Shown here: piece by piece, positions 43,565 to 51,825 of the stretch
How positions within the stretch are numbered: position 1 is the first letter of the stretch
How the letters are laid out: each line of letters opens with the position of its first letter
DNA from: Maridesulfovibrio salexigens DSM 2638
GTDB taxonomy: Bacteria; Desulfobacterota; Desulfovibrionia; Desulfovibrionales; Desulfovibrionaceae
Direction of reading: 5' to 3'
Length of the DNA stretch: 64,000 nucleotides
Assembly: GCF_000023445.1 (NCBI RefSeq)
Contig: NC_012881.1
Coordinates: 2,596,501 to 2,660,500, forward strand
Translations under genes and position numbers: made by a program
Notes under the pieces: model-generated
Databases searched by the model: none
Told to the model about the DNA's origin: nothing
Seen by the model: the letters and a program-made list of their open reading frames with translations, nothing else

Positions 43565-44134
43565 TGCCCCGTTTTCAACAGCCTCAGCAAACATGCCCAA
43601 CCCGCGCCGGAGATATATTGCCCCGGAGAAAAAAGTAAAAACAGCAGTTACAATCTCTACTTCCGGATGCAGAAACCCTACGTCCAATCCAAACGCAAGT
43701 CCGGTCAGGACAGAAAAAACAACCAAGAGCTGAAGTGCGGTGGTAATCTTGCTGGACCAAAGAGGCTTAATTTTCTTTTCTACTTCCACTCCATAAAATT
43801 TCAGCAGAAAAAGTCCTCCTACTATGATCAGATCGCGGGATACAGCAAGGACGGTCAGCCAGACAGGAATGAATTCTTGCGCGGAAAGACAGATAAAAGA
43901 AGTTACAAGCAGAATTTTGTCCGCAAGGGGATCAATCATGGCCCCGAATTCGGTGCGCTGTTTCATGACCCGAGCCAGAAAACCGTCCAAACCATCCGAA
44001 ATCCCGGCAACCATAAACAGCAGCCAAGCAGCCAGAAAATTGCCGTCAAGGTAAGTAATAACAAACCCCGGGGTAAGCAATATCCTGAAAATAGTGATCA
44101 GATTGGGTATGGTCCAGATTTTCCGGCTCTGCAC
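43559..44134 (-). CDS. pgsA: CDP-diacylglycerol--glycerol-3-phosphate 3-phosphatidyltransferase
   Basis: 191 residues, membrane protein with about five spans. The CDP-alcohol phosphatidyltransferase motif is visible at about 49-77: DGLDGFLAR, then GAMIDPLADK, the D-G-x(2)-A-R-x(n)-G-x(3)-D-x(3)-D pattern that binds two metal ions. It makes phosphatidylglycerol phosphate, the first committed step to PG and cardiolipin. The start NWTIPNLITIFRILLTPG-like region is preceded by MQSRK. It converges on tatA and is 12 nt after the FlgT-N-like gene. CDP-alcohol transferases of this size could also act on other alcohols. Confidence 0.88.
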   Translation of the reverse strand: MQSRKIWTIPNLITIFRILLTPGFVITYLDGNFLAAWLLFMVAGISDGLDGFLARVMKQRTEFGAMIDPLADKILLVTSFICLSAQEFIPVWLTVLAVSRDLIIVGGLFLLKFYGVEVEKKIKPLWSSKITTALQLLVVFSVLTGLAFGLDVGFLHPEVEIVTAVFTFFSGAIYLRRGLGMFAEAVENGAK

Positions 44135-44146
44135 GATCCTTCCTTT

Positions 44147-45103
44147 TTATTTTGCCTCCTCAAGCCCCTCCAGACTGAAAGTAAGCCCGCGGGGAGGCAG
44201 GTAGTCGTTTAAATATCCACGCAACACCCACTGGTCGGAAACTTCAAGGGACCAGCTTGCAGAAACTGCGGTAGGCTGCATTTCAACATCAAGCAACTCA
44301 ACTTCCTGTACTGCGGAATCCCAAGACTTAAGCTTGCGTCCGAATTCTCGCACACCTTCGGGGTTAAACCAGCCGTTTACGACCAGAACAGCCTTAGGAT
44401 TCATGAGCGCTTCAATATTTTCAGAACCAAAATATTTGCCCCAGAGTTCACGCCAGACCCGTTCCATGCTGCTTCCGGAAGCAAACCATGTCCCGTGGGA
44501 TGACTTTAGATCACCGGTCCAACGCTTTTTGGAAGCATGACGCACAGAAAGGACTACAGCAGTTCCGTTACTATCGGCAGCTGTAACATTGCTGAGTCCG
44601 TAAAGAGCAATCAACTCATTGATCTTATCATTCTGCTCCAACTGCTGATCTTCGTTGAGATTATATTTTCCATTGGAAACATCAATCTGAACAGGAACTG
44701 CGGAAACTGAAAAGAGCCCCATTTTTTTCATTGCAGCACGCAATGCCTTACGGTTCACGCTAACATCAATAGCAACAGAAACTCCGTCTTCAGCCATTTT
44801 GACGTTCATGTCTTTATAGCCTTTAATATACTCTTCATAATAGCTGCCGAAAGCCTTCTTAACCGCCTCTGTTCTTTCTGCGGACAAAGTACCGGGAAGC
44901 ATGCGTGATGCTTCGGCAAATAGGGCTTGAGCAAAAGCTTCTGTGACAGCTTCCTGACGCATAGTCCGCTGAGAAACTTCCTTTTCAGGATCGACAGGCT
45001 TAAAAATCTGAACCTTAACGGCATGGGCAGGCAGAGCAGAAAAAAGCAGCACCGCTACGCAGGCTGTCAAAACAAACGGCTTTATCTTATCTGAAAAATT
45101 CAA
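44147..45103 (-). CDS. Second exported FlgT-N-like protein
   Basis: 318 residues from TTG 45103 with GGAG 7 nt upstream. A signal peptide ends near PAHA. The FlgT-N-like region covers about 40-125: EAVTEAFAQALFAEASRML, KAFGSYYEEYIKGYKDMNVK and GVSVAIDVSVNRKALRAAM. It matches the N-terminal layout of the protein at 20880-21986. A variable middle and a C-terminal alpha-beta segment (VQEVELLDVEMQPTAVSASW) follow. It is 18 nt after the LPP20-like gene, and together they repeat the pairing seen in the large envelope cluster. Proposed role: part of an outer-membrane ring or scaffold. Confidence 0.65.
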   Translation of the reverse strand: MNFSDKIKPFVLTACVAVLLFSALPAHAVKVQIFKPVDPEKEVSQRTMRQEAVTEAFAQALFAEASRMLPGTLSAERTEAVKKAFGSYYEEYIKGYKDMNVKMAEDGVSVAIDVSVNRKALRAAMKKMGLFSVSAVPVQIDVSNGKYNLNEDQQLEQNDKINELIALYGLSNVTAADSNGTAVVLSVRHASKKRWTGDLKSSHGTWFASGSSMERVWRELWGKYFGSENIEALMNPKAVLVVNGWFNPEGVREFGRKLKSWDSAVQEVELLDVEMQPTAVSASWSLEVSDQWVLRGYLNDYLPPRGLTFSLEGLEEAK

Positions 45104-45121
45104 CTTATAGCTCCGGTAAAT

Positions 45122-46171
45122 TTATCGCTGTTGATTATGATCGGTAGGATTTGCATCAAGAGACTCTTCCTGAATCTCACTATCGTCATTCACCGCATCA
45201 ATATCCTGAGACTGCTCTTCATCTAGAGAATCCGCAGATTCACCATTGTTTGCAGCCCCGGCTGCCTTATCCACAAGGATAACTACTGAACAATTCTCGC
45301 TCACAATCTTACGTTTAAGAACAGCTCTAACCTTAGTGGCATCTTCAAGAGAAAGAATAAAATTACTGCGGGAAGTTCCGTGGGTATTGACTGCCTTGAC
45401 CTTCAACGGAAAGTTTCCAACCCGTGAACGCAAATTCTCAGACTTATCATCAGTCATGTAGGTTACAAGTCCACGCTTAAGAACAGACTCCCTGCTGACC
45501 GCAAAAGGACCGTACACTCCCACTCCCCGACCATCATAGATAAGAGGGAGGAGCACCGGTTTGTAGTTAAGTCCACGGGCATCAATCAAAACACCGCTGT
45601 ATATTGAACTGTCGATGTAACCGTTTTCCTCGCTTTCCAAAGCCTGAAGTTCGGTACCGGTCTCACCGCGTTCACCGGAAATGGTCGGCGGAATACCGGT
45701 CTGAAAAGAAAGCGTAGGTGGAATGATGATGGATGAAAGCCCGTTACGCAGGTTAAGGGAAGAAGTAACAGCTACGGTTCCATTTCCATCCACGGCAGTA
45801 TTTAGTAATGAATTCTGCACATAACCGCGCAGGGAATTCAATGACTTAATATCATCCTTTATGAGAGAAGAAACATTGCGTCGGCTGTCCAGCGGCAAAG
45901 AAAGAACCATATCTAAAAGTTTCTTGCGGGACTCAACACCACCCTGCCGTACAGCAAGAGCCTTGCTGCGTGCAGGGTCAATGCTGCCCGGCAACAGCTT
46001 GATAGACGAAGAAGCGGAAAGAAATCCATTTCCCCAGTTAATAAGGGTCCCATCGGACTTCTCAATCAATCCGCCATAGCCGTTGCCGTTCCCTGCAGCT
46101 TGTTCCTGAGCGGACACGGAAGAAACTGCAAACATCAGGATAAGTAAAACGAAAAATATATATTTTTTCAT
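45122..46171 (-). CDS. Second exported LPP20-like protein
   Basis: 349 residues with a signal peptide ending at VSAQ. The LPP20-like stretch is at about 60-135 (DPARSKALAVRQGGVESRKK, LLDMVLSLPLDSRRNVSSLI, VDGNGTVAVTSSLNL). The C-terminal domain has SGVLIDARGLNYKPVLLPLI, matching VDGIIVDVRDFDFKPALVNR of the protein at 18670-19641. The tail is acidic (SLDEEQSQDIDAVNDDSEIQ). No lipobox. It lies 55 nt after miaA, with a weak SD (GGAA). It could interact with the FlgT-N-like protein encoded next. Confidence 0.65.
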   Translation of the reverse strand: MKKYIFFVLLILMFAVSSVSAQEQAAGNGNGYGGLIEKSDGTLINWGNGFLSASSSIKLLPGSIDPARSKALAVRQGGVESRKKLLDMVLSLPLDSRRNVSSLIKDDIKSLNSLRGYVQNSLLNTAVDGNGTVAVTSSLNLRNGLSSIIIPPTLSFQTGIPPTISGERGETGTELQALESEENGYIDSSIYSGVLIDARGLNYKPVLLPLIYDGRGVGVYGPFAVSRESVLKRGLVTYMTDDKSENLRSRVGNFPLKVKAVNTHGTSRSNFILSLEDATKVRAVLKRKIVSENCSVVILVDKAAGAANNGESADSLDEEQSQDIDAVNDDSEIQEESLDANPTDHNQQR

Positions 46172-46226
46172 ATGCGTTCCAAATTAGCTTAATTATCTGT
46201 TCTGGGATTACTTACCCTTCCCGGAC

Positions 46227-47147
46227 TCAATCCGCAAGCCACTGCCCTACAAATGTAACAGCCTTGTCATACTCATGGGGTGCGAACCAGTGAATATCCT
46301 TCTCGCGCTTGAACCAGGTCAGCTGACGCTTGGCATAGGCGCGGGTATTCTTGGCCCATAGCCGGATGGTCTCATCCAGATCTATTTCACCCTTGATGTA
46401 ACGCATCAGTTCAATACAACCGATCCCCGTCCAGCCGGGTGCATTCTCGTCAGGACAATTTTCCCAAGCCTTACGCGCTTCTTCAACTGCCCCGGCCTCA
46501 AGCATCTTTTCAATGCGCAGCTTAAGCAGCGGGGTCAGCTCATCAAGATCAACCTTAATGCCGATCTTCAAAAAATTATACGGTGAAGGCGGAACCTCAC
46601 GATTATGCCACCAACTAAAGGGTTTGCCTGTAGCCTCATAAACCTCAAGAGCGCGGGCATTACGCTGACGGTTGTTGGGATGGGTACGCTTGCAGTATTC
46701 CGGGTCCACCTTCTCCAGCTCGGCATAAAGCGCCGGACCGCCCTCTTCTTCCGACCGCTTGCGGATGCGCTCCCGAATCTCATCCGGGATGTCGGGGATA
46801 GGCGCAAGACCGGAAATCAAACTTTGCAGGTACATGCCTGTTCCACCAACCAATACCGGAAGTTCTCCAGCTTCGGCAGCATCAATACGCTCCTTGGCAA
46901 GATCAACAAAACCGGATGCATTAATGGTCTCAGTAGTCGGCAGAAATCCGTAAAGTTCGTGCGGACAAACAGCCCTCTCTTCGGGACTGGGCTGAGCGGT
47001 AATTACCGGGAAATCCGTATAAACCTGCCGGGAATCAAAATTGATTACCCGCACCGGAAATTTCCGGGCCATACCGAGAGAAGTGGCTGTCTTCCCGGCC
47101 CCGGTGGGACCGAGAATACATACAACTGGTCTGCGCTTTTCCATCAT
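46227..47147 (-). CDS. miaA: tRNA dimethylallyltransferase
   Basis: 306 residues. The P-loop is LGPTGAGKTATSLGMA near residue 12. Family motifs include INFDSRQVYTDFPVITAQPS, VLVGGTGMYLQSLI, NNRQRNARALEVYEATGKP and TRAYAKRQLTWFKRE. It adds dimethylallyl to A37 of tRNAs reading UNN codons. It starts at ATG 47147, directly after the coaD stop (47148). It is part of the leftward run from the beta-CASP nuclease to the LPP20-like gene. Confidence 0.97.
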   Translation of the reverse strand: MMEKRRPVVCILGPTGAGKTATSLGMARKFPVRVINFDSRQVYTDFPVITAQPSPEERAVCPHELYGFLPTTETINASGFVDLAKERIDAAEAGELPVLVGGTGMYLQSLISGLAPIPDIPDEIRERIRKRSEEEGGPALYAELEKVDPEYCKRTHPNNRQRNARALEVYEATGKPFSWWHNREVPPSPYNFLKIGIKVDLDELTPLLKLRIEKMLEAGAVEEARKAWENCPDENAPGWTGIGCIELMRYIKGEIDLDETIRLWAKNTRAYAKRQLTWFKREKDIHWFAPHEYDKAVTFVGQWLAD

Positions 47148-47648
47148 CTATTTTCCGGGAACAAGCCTTTCGATTACTTCATCGTAGATCTGACGCGGCA
47201 CAAGACCTTTGATATCCCCGCCATTCACAGCCACATCCTTGATGATTGAAGAGCTGAGATACATCCACTTGTAGTCGGTCATCAAGAAGACTGTCTGGAT
47301 ATCGTTATCCAGACGGCGGTTCATGAGTGCCATCTGAAACTCGTACTCAAAGTCGGAAACCGCACGCAATCCACGCATGATCACATTGGCCGGGCTTTGC
47401 TCCACATAATGAACCAGCAAACCGTCAAATGAATCGACTTCCACCTGCGGGTGGTGTTCGAAAATGCGTTTTGCCATGTCCACCCGCTCCTCAAGAGAAA
47501 ACTTTGTGTTCTTGGAGGTGCTTCCCGCTACAGCGACGATGACTTTATGAAATGTCTTGATCCCGCGCATGACCAATGAAAAATGCCCACGGGTGAAGGG
47601 ATCAAAAGTTCCGGGGAATACTGCTGTTACTGGCTTTACTTCTGCCAT
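47148..47648 (-). CDS. coaD: Pantetheine-phosphate adenylyltransferase
   Basis: 166 residues, the usual length. The nucleotidyltransferase motif TFDPFTRGHF and later RGLRAVSDFEYEFQMALMN, and YLSSSIIKDVAVNGGD, are diagnostic. It makes dephospho-CoA from 4'-phosphopantetheine and ATP. It overlaps rsmD by 13 nt, and rsmD-coaD is a common pairing. Confidence 0.97.
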   Translation of the reverse strand: MAEVKPVTAVFPGTFDPFTRGHFSLVMRGIKTFHKVIVAVAGSTSKNTKFSLEERVDMAKRIFEHHPQVEVDSFDGLLVHYVEQSPANVIMRGLRAVSDFEYEFQMALMNRRLDNDIQTVFLMTDYKWMYLSSSIIKDVAVNGGDIKGLVPRQIYDEVIERLVPGK

Positions 47649-48196
47649 AATAAAATCCTTGTTTGACCGTAGAGTTTGTTTACCAGCAAATCAAGGCGCT
47701 CCACATGTTCCGATTCAGGTGGCTCGACTTTATCCTCGACTTCCGCCAGCACAAACCCGTCCTCGGAAAGCCAGCCGTTCTCAAGAGCCGCATCTAAGGC
47801 CTTGGGCAACAGGTCATATCCGTAAGGAGGGTCGATAAAAATAAGATCATAAGGTTTATCCGGAGCTTTTCCGAGTACTTTGAACAGATCGGTCTTGAAG
47901 ACCTTATACTCCTTGGGTGAAGCTCCCAAATCCTTAAGATTGGTACTAATCAGGTTCGCGGCACGTCCGTTTTTCTCTACAAATAGAGCGAACTCCGCAC
48001 CACGGCTCAAAGCCTCAATGGCAAGGCTGCCGCTCCCGGCGAACATATCTGCAACACGCAGGCCGTCCCATTCCACCCCCCTTGATTCGAGCATGGAAAA
48101 AATAGCCTGCCGAACCTTGGAAGTTGCCGGACGGTATCCGGGACCGCTGGCGGTTTTGATTACCCGCCCGCCGTATTTGCCGCTTATCAGTCTCAT
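47636..48196 (-). CDS. rsmD: 16S rRNA (guanine966-N2)-methyltransferase
   Basis: 186 residues. The SAM site is VADMFAGSGSLAIEALSRGA, and the catalytic motif is FIDPPYGYD. N-terminal RLISGKYGGRVIKTASGPGY with RPATSKVRQAIFSML is typical. It methylates G966 of 16S rRNA. ATG 48196 follows the previous stop by 2 nt without an SD, so translation is probably coupled. Confidence 0.96.
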   Translation of the reverse strand: MRLISGKYGGRVIKTASGPGYRPATSKVRQAIFSMLESRGVEWDGLRVADMFAGSGSLAIEALSRGAEFALFVEKNGRAANLISTNLKDLGASPKEYKVFKTDLFKVLGKAPDKPYDLIFIDPPYGYDLLPKALDAALENGWLSEDGFVLAEVEDKVEPPESEHVERLDLLVNKLYGQTRILLWQK

Positions 48197-48198
48197 AT

Positions 48199-49806
48199 CT
48201 ACAATTCCGAAATAAGTTCCACAACCTGACGGTTGATTTCAAGCAGCCTGTCCCGCAGCTCGGTCTGGCTGAGGAAGGACTGGGCCTGTACTTTATCAAG
48301 TCTGTTTCTGAATTCAGTAAAAAGCTTTTCAGAATCCTTGAGCAGAAAATCCCAGTCGATTTCCGGCTTGGCTGGCTTGCCCTTGACTACGGGCTGCATT
48401 TCTCCGCCGGGCACAAGCATGAGTTCTTCCCGGTAGTCAGCAATATGCACTTTGTAACCGAGTTCCTGCTTGATAAGCCCTGCCAACACCTTCTGGCCTT
48501 TCGGCTCGCCGTGGGTCAATATGACTTTCATGGCCGGACTGTCAAAGTGTTTCAGCCAATCAATCATCTCATCCTGCCCGGCGTGACCGGAAAAACCGTT
48601 AATAGTGAAGATTTTCGCCTCCACAGCCAGTTTTTCGCCGAAAATAGTAATACTGTCAGCGCCGTTGACCAGTTTACGGCCCGGAGTACCCACACCCTGA
48701 TAACCTACAAATACCACACTGGAATCTTTTCGCCAGATATTATGACGTAAGTGATGCTTGATACGCCCTGCGTTGGCCATACCACTTGCAGAAATAATGA
48801 TGGCCGGACCTTCAGTGTTGTTGATGGCCTGCGACTCTTCAGTGGTCAGGGTAAATTTAAGGTTAGGTAAAGAAAGAGGATCATCCCCGTTATGCATCAA
48901 CTCTTTAGTATCAAGATCAAAAAATTCCGGGTGGTTTCTGAAAATTTCAGTAGCTCTGATAGCAAGAGGGCTGTCCAGATAAACAGGCATGTCAGCCGGA
49001 AGCTTGCCGTCTTTATAGAGCAGGTGCAAAGTATAGATAAGCTGCTGGGAACGTTCGACCGCGAAAGCCGGGATAACCACCTTACCGCCGCGTTCGTAAC
49101 TCCATTTAATGGCTTCGGCCAATTCATTGAGGCTATTGGAAGAATCCTTGTGATTACGATCCCCGTAGGTTGACTCCATGAGCAGATAATCAGCCTTTTC
49201 GATGATACTGGGGTTGCGGACAATCAGCTGGTCTTTGTGTCCAAGGTCTCCGGAAAAAACAACCTTGGTAGTCTCTCCGCCTTCCTTGATCCACAACTCA
49301 ATGAATGCTGAACCGAGAATGTGCCCTGCATCCTTGAAGTTTACAGTCACATCTTCCGAAGGATCGAAGCTCGCTCCATACTGCACAGTACGCATGAGAG
49401 GCACAGTCTTCAGCGCATCATCCTGCTGATAAATGGGAGAAATGGGCGACATGCCTTTGCGTAATCTTTTACGGTTGGCCCACTCAGTTTCCATTTCCTG
49501 AATGTAAGCACTGTCCAGCAGCATAATATCAAGCAGGTCACGGGTAGGGGTGGTCATGTAGATAGGACCTTTAAACCCGGCTCTCACCGCAGCAGGAAGC
49601 AGACCGGTATGGTCGATATGGGCATGGGTGATCAGGATAAAATCAAGATTTTTGGGGTCGTATTCCGCAATACCCCGGTTACGTTTTTCTATCTCGGCGT
49701 TACCCTGATGAAGACCGCAGTCCACAGCAAATCTGGTATTTTCTGTCTCAATTATATAACAGGAACCGGTAACAGTTTTAGCAGCCCCCATAAAAGTAAT
49801 CTTCAT
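48199..49806 (-). CDS. Beta-CASP MBL-fold RNA nuclease (YsxC/CPSF-like)
   Basis: 535 residues. MBL motifs: FAVDCGLHQG, THAHIDHTGLLP, KDAGHILGS and FSGDLGHKDQ. The beta-CASP insert spans about 215-390, with VVIPAFAVERSQQLIYTLHL and IIISASGMANAGRIKHHL. The C-terminal RMMBL motif has FSGHAGQDE then ILTHGEPKGQ. Bacterial members are ribonucleases, often with endo- and 5'-exo-activity. An additional ~85-residue C-terminal helical tail is present. GGGAGG lies 4 nt before ATG 49806. It heads the operon with rsmD, coaD and miaA. Confidence 0.95.
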   Translation of the reverse strand: MKITFMGAAKTVTGSCYIIETENTRFAVDCGLHQGNAEIEKRNRGIAEYDPKNLDFILITHAHIDHTGLLPAAVRAGFKGPIYMTTPTRDLLDIMLLDSAYIQEMETEWANRKRLRKGMSPISPIYQQDDALKTVPLMRTVQYGASFDPSEDVTVNFKDAGHILGSAFIELWIKEGGETTKVVFSGDLGHKDQLIVRNPSIIEKADYLLMESTYGDRNHKDSSNSLNELAEAIKWSYERGGKVVIPAFAVERSQQLIYTLHLLYKDGKLPADMPVYLDSPLAIRATEIFRNHPEFFDLDTKELMHNGDDPLSLPNLKFTLTTEESQAINNTEGPAIIISASGMANAGRIKHHLRHNIWRKDSSVVFVGYQGVGTPGRKLVNGADSITIFGEKLAVEAKIFTINGFSGHAGQDEMIDWLKHFDSPAMKVILTHGEPKGQKVLAGLIKQELGYKVHIADYREELMLVPGGEMQPVVKGKPAKPEIDWDFLLKDSEKLFTEFRNRLDKVQAQSFLSQTELRDRLLEINRQVVELISEL

Positions 49807-49929
49807 GTATCCTCCCGAATCTAAACTTGAATCTATTACGACTATGCTAGTTTTTCTTTTTTTGATAATTCGAATGCACTGTTACATGCACCATTAATCA
49901 GATTCAGGCAACAGCGGAGCAATTAGAAA

Positions 49930-50817
49930 ATGCAGCAGCACGATCAGAAAAAAGCATACATCTACGGGCTTTCAGCCGTACTCATATGGTCCACGGTGGC
50001 CTCGGCATTCAAAATTGCCCTAGGCTACATGGACCCGCTGCAACTACTCTTCTATGCGGTTATATTCTCCACCTTATCCCTCTTCTTGATTTTGAAGATA
50101 CAGAATAAAACCGAACAGATAAAGCGCATGAGCACAAAAGATTTACTCAAGAACGGCCTACCCGGACTGCTCAATCCATTTCTATATTATATAGTACTAT
50201 TCAAGGCCTACGACCTGCTCCCCGCACAGGAAGCCCAGCCGCTCAATTACACTTGGGCGATCACTCTTTCACTGCTTTCCATTCCCTTGCTGGGTCAGAA
50301 AATGACCATGCGGGAACTGCTGGCTATCCTGACCAGCTACATGGGAGTTGTAATAATCTCCACCCACGGAAACCTGCTCAACATCCAGTTCAGCAATGGA
50401 TTCGGAGTATTTCTGGCTTTATTCAGCACCATACTCTGGTCACTATACTGGATCATGAATACAAAGAGTAAATCCGACCCGCTGGTGGGATTGTTCTTGA
50501 ATTTCTGCTTCGGGCTGCCGCTGGTAGCAGTAGCCATGTTGATTTTTTCCGGACCGCCGCCGTTCAATGCTCCGGCAATTCTTTCTGCGGCCTATGTAGG
50601 ATTTTTTGAAATGGGGATAACTTTTGCGCTCTGGCTAAATGCTATGAAGCTGACTGAAAAGGCATCGCGAGTCAGCAACTTGATTTTCCTGTCACCATTC
50701 CTTTCGCTTATCCTGATCCACTTTATTCTTGGTGAGGAAATCCTGCATTCAACGCTTGTGGGACTTTTATTTATTGTGGGCGGGAATTTGATTCAGCAGT
50801 TGGGAAGAAAGAATTAA
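49930..50817 (+). CDS. EamA/DMT-family permease
   Basis: 295 residues, ten predicted spans in two five-helix halves, each an EamA repeat (SAVLIWSTVASAFKIALGYM in the first; GVFLALFSTILWSLYWIMNT in the second). Family members export metabolites such as amino acids or nucleotide sugars. The substrate cannot be assigned. The SD is GGAG about 10 nt before ATG 49930. It is divergent from the beta-CASP gene and has a strong terminator. Confidence 0.88.
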   Translation: MQQHDQKKAYIYGLSAVLIWSTVASAFKIALGYMDPLQLLFYAVIFSTLSLFLILKIQNKTEQIKRMSTKDLLKNGLPGLLNPFLYYIVLFKAYDLLPAQEAQPLNYTWAITLSLLSIPLLGQKMTMRELLAILTSYMGVVIISTHGNLLNIQFSNGFGVFLALFSTILWSLYWIMNTKSKSDPLVGLFLNFCFGLPLVAVAMLIFSGPPPFNAPAILSAAYVGFFEMGITFALWLNAMKLTEKASRVSNLIFLSPFLSLILIHFILGEEILHSTLVGLLFIVGGNLIQQLGRKN

Positions 50818-50831
50818 GCTTTAAAAATACA

Positions 50832-50868
50832 AAAGGACCGGGCTGGAGGTGTCCCGGTCCTTTTTGTA
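50832..50868 (+). terminator. Rho-independent terminator of the DMT permease
   Basis: AAAGGACCGGG (50832-50842) pairs perfectly with CCCGGTCCTTT (50853-50863), then TTGTATTT. Confidence 0.92.
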
Positions 50869-50883
50869 TTTAAAGGAGTGATG

Positions 50884-50973
50884 ATGAGGAATGAAGACTA
50901 TATGTATATTCGGGCACTTGTTGAAGAAAGTGCAGGGGAACAAATTCTTCGCCCGTCTTGTATTTCTATTTAG
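50884..50973 (+). CDS. Candidate 29-residue small ORF with a strong SD
   Basis: AAAGGAG (50872-50878) is followed by ATGATG at 50881 and 50884. The frame from 50884 runs 29 codons (MRNEDYMYIRALVEESAGEQ, then ILRPSCISI) to TAG at 50971. The spacing to the second ATG is 5 nt, near ideal. No homology is recognised. It begins right after the DMT terminator, so it would need its own promoter, which I cannot see, or read-through. It could be a chance ORF. Confidence 0.3.
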   Translation: MRNEDYMYIRALVEESAGEQILRPSCISI

Positions 50974-51048
50974 CATCTAGCGTGCCAAAAACAATATTCT
51001 TTTATTTACAGACACTTAGAAGGATTGGCATTTTTTACCATCCCATCC

Positions 51049-51111
51049 TGCACATTCTTTTGCACAACTTTTTTGCACATATGTGCAATGCACAACTTCA
51101 CAAACTGCACA
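51049..51111 (+). promoter_or_regulatory. Array of TGCACA motifs upstream of a ribbon-helix-helix gene
   Basis: TGCACA starts at 51049, 51061, 51074, 51089 and 51106, with an inverse copy TGTGCA at 51082. The pair at 51074-51087 forms a perfect 14-bp palindrome. Start spacings are 12, 13, 15 and 17. The array begins 240 nt before the start of the small RHH protein at 51290. RHH proteins such as CopG bind TGCA-containing repeats. The assignment to this protein is inferred. Confidence 0.5.
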
Positions 51112-51289
51112 TCCATTCAGTCTTTAGTTCAATGTTAAGTTTAAGAATTGACGACAGAACGGTTAAAACAGCGCAACCCACTGTACATAACTGTTTTTTC
51201 GTATTATCTTATTACTAGTGGTAAACGAAGAAACATTGAATTGAAACTCAATATACCAAAGACACCACTTAGAAGATAAGGAGTAAATT

Positions 51290-51508
51290 ATGCATACACG
51301 CCTATCAGATGTGTACCTAAACCATGAAATCAATGAAAAAATCGAAGAAGCCTGCCAGAATCTGGGAATCAGCAAGAGCATGTTTTTAAATGTGCTGCTG
51401 CAGGAACTGTTCAGCAAGGCCGGCCCTGAAGATCTATTCTACAACCGCGTGAAGCTCTGCAACGACAACGACATCGCCCCAAAAACACCAGAGCAGATTT
51501 CACAGTAA
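51290..51508 (+). CDS. Small ribbon-helix-helix-like protein
   Basis: 72 residues. The first 45 fit an RHH/CopG DNA-binding fold: MHTRLSDVYLNHEINEKIEE gives the strand and helix A, and ACQNLGISKSMFLNVLLQEL gives helix B with the G-x-S/K turn. The C-terminus (KAGPEDLFYNRVKLCNDN) is short and acidic. The SD AAGGAG lies 8 nt before ATG 51290. The gene is monocistronic with two hairpins after it, and an array of repeated hexamers upstream. It is a candidate autoregulator or regulator of the tungstate operon downstream. It could also be an orphan antitoxin; no toxin is seen. Confidence 0.62.
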   Translation: MHTRLSDVYLNHEINEKIEEACQNLGISKSMFLNVLLQELFSKAGPEDLFYNRVKLCNDNDIAPKTPEQISQ

Positions 51509-51569
51509 ACCGGATAGCGCAAGCCGCAGAAACAAATCGCAAACAAACAGCGGCAATCAGAACAATAAC

Positions 51570-51618
51570 GGCGCAAAAATCAGGAACTGACAAACAAACT
51601 GACCTGAATTTTTGCGCC
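51570..51618 (+). terminator. Hairpin after the RHH gene
   Basis: GGCGCAAAAATCAGG (51570-51584) pairs with the reverse segment CCTGAATTTTTGCGCC (51603-51618) with a one-base bulge; no T-run follows. It likely stabilises the RNA 3' end or acts with the terminator at 51658. Confidence 0.6.
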
Positions 51619-51657
51619 CATGTTTCTTCATCAATCCCACCACAGGGAATTTACCAC

Positions 51658-51682
51658 GCAGCATATTAATGCTGCTTTTTTT
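51658..51682 (+). terminator. Rho-independent terminator before the tungstate operon
   Basis: GCAGCAT (51658-51664) pairs with ATGCTGC (51669-51675), loop ATTA, then seven T (51676-51682). It separates the RHH gene from wtpA. Confidence 0.85.
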
Positions 51683-51733
51683 GTGCCTCACTATTCCTAC
51701 GCCGAATTCAATCTATCTTATTATGCTCTCCAT

Positions 51734-51776
51734 GACATATGTCGCATTTGACAATAATTCCCCTACAAAATATACG
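51734..51776 (+). promoter_or_regulatory. Promoter and palindrome of the tungstate uptake operon
   Basis: TTGACA (51748-51753), a 17-nt spacer and TATACG (51771-51776) form a good sigma-70 promoter about 50 nt before the wtpA ATG. Just upstream of the -35 lies the palindrome GACATATGTC (51734-51743), a plausible operator. Confidence 0.6.
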
Positions 51777-51825
51777 GCTATTCCAATTTCCTTATAATTT
51801 TAATTATCCTAAACTGGAGAAAAAA

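Noticed and set aside
51290-51508. Toxin-antitoxin pair with the RHH protein as antitoxin
   Set aside because: No toxin-sized gene lies beside it; it is monocistronic with its own terminator.
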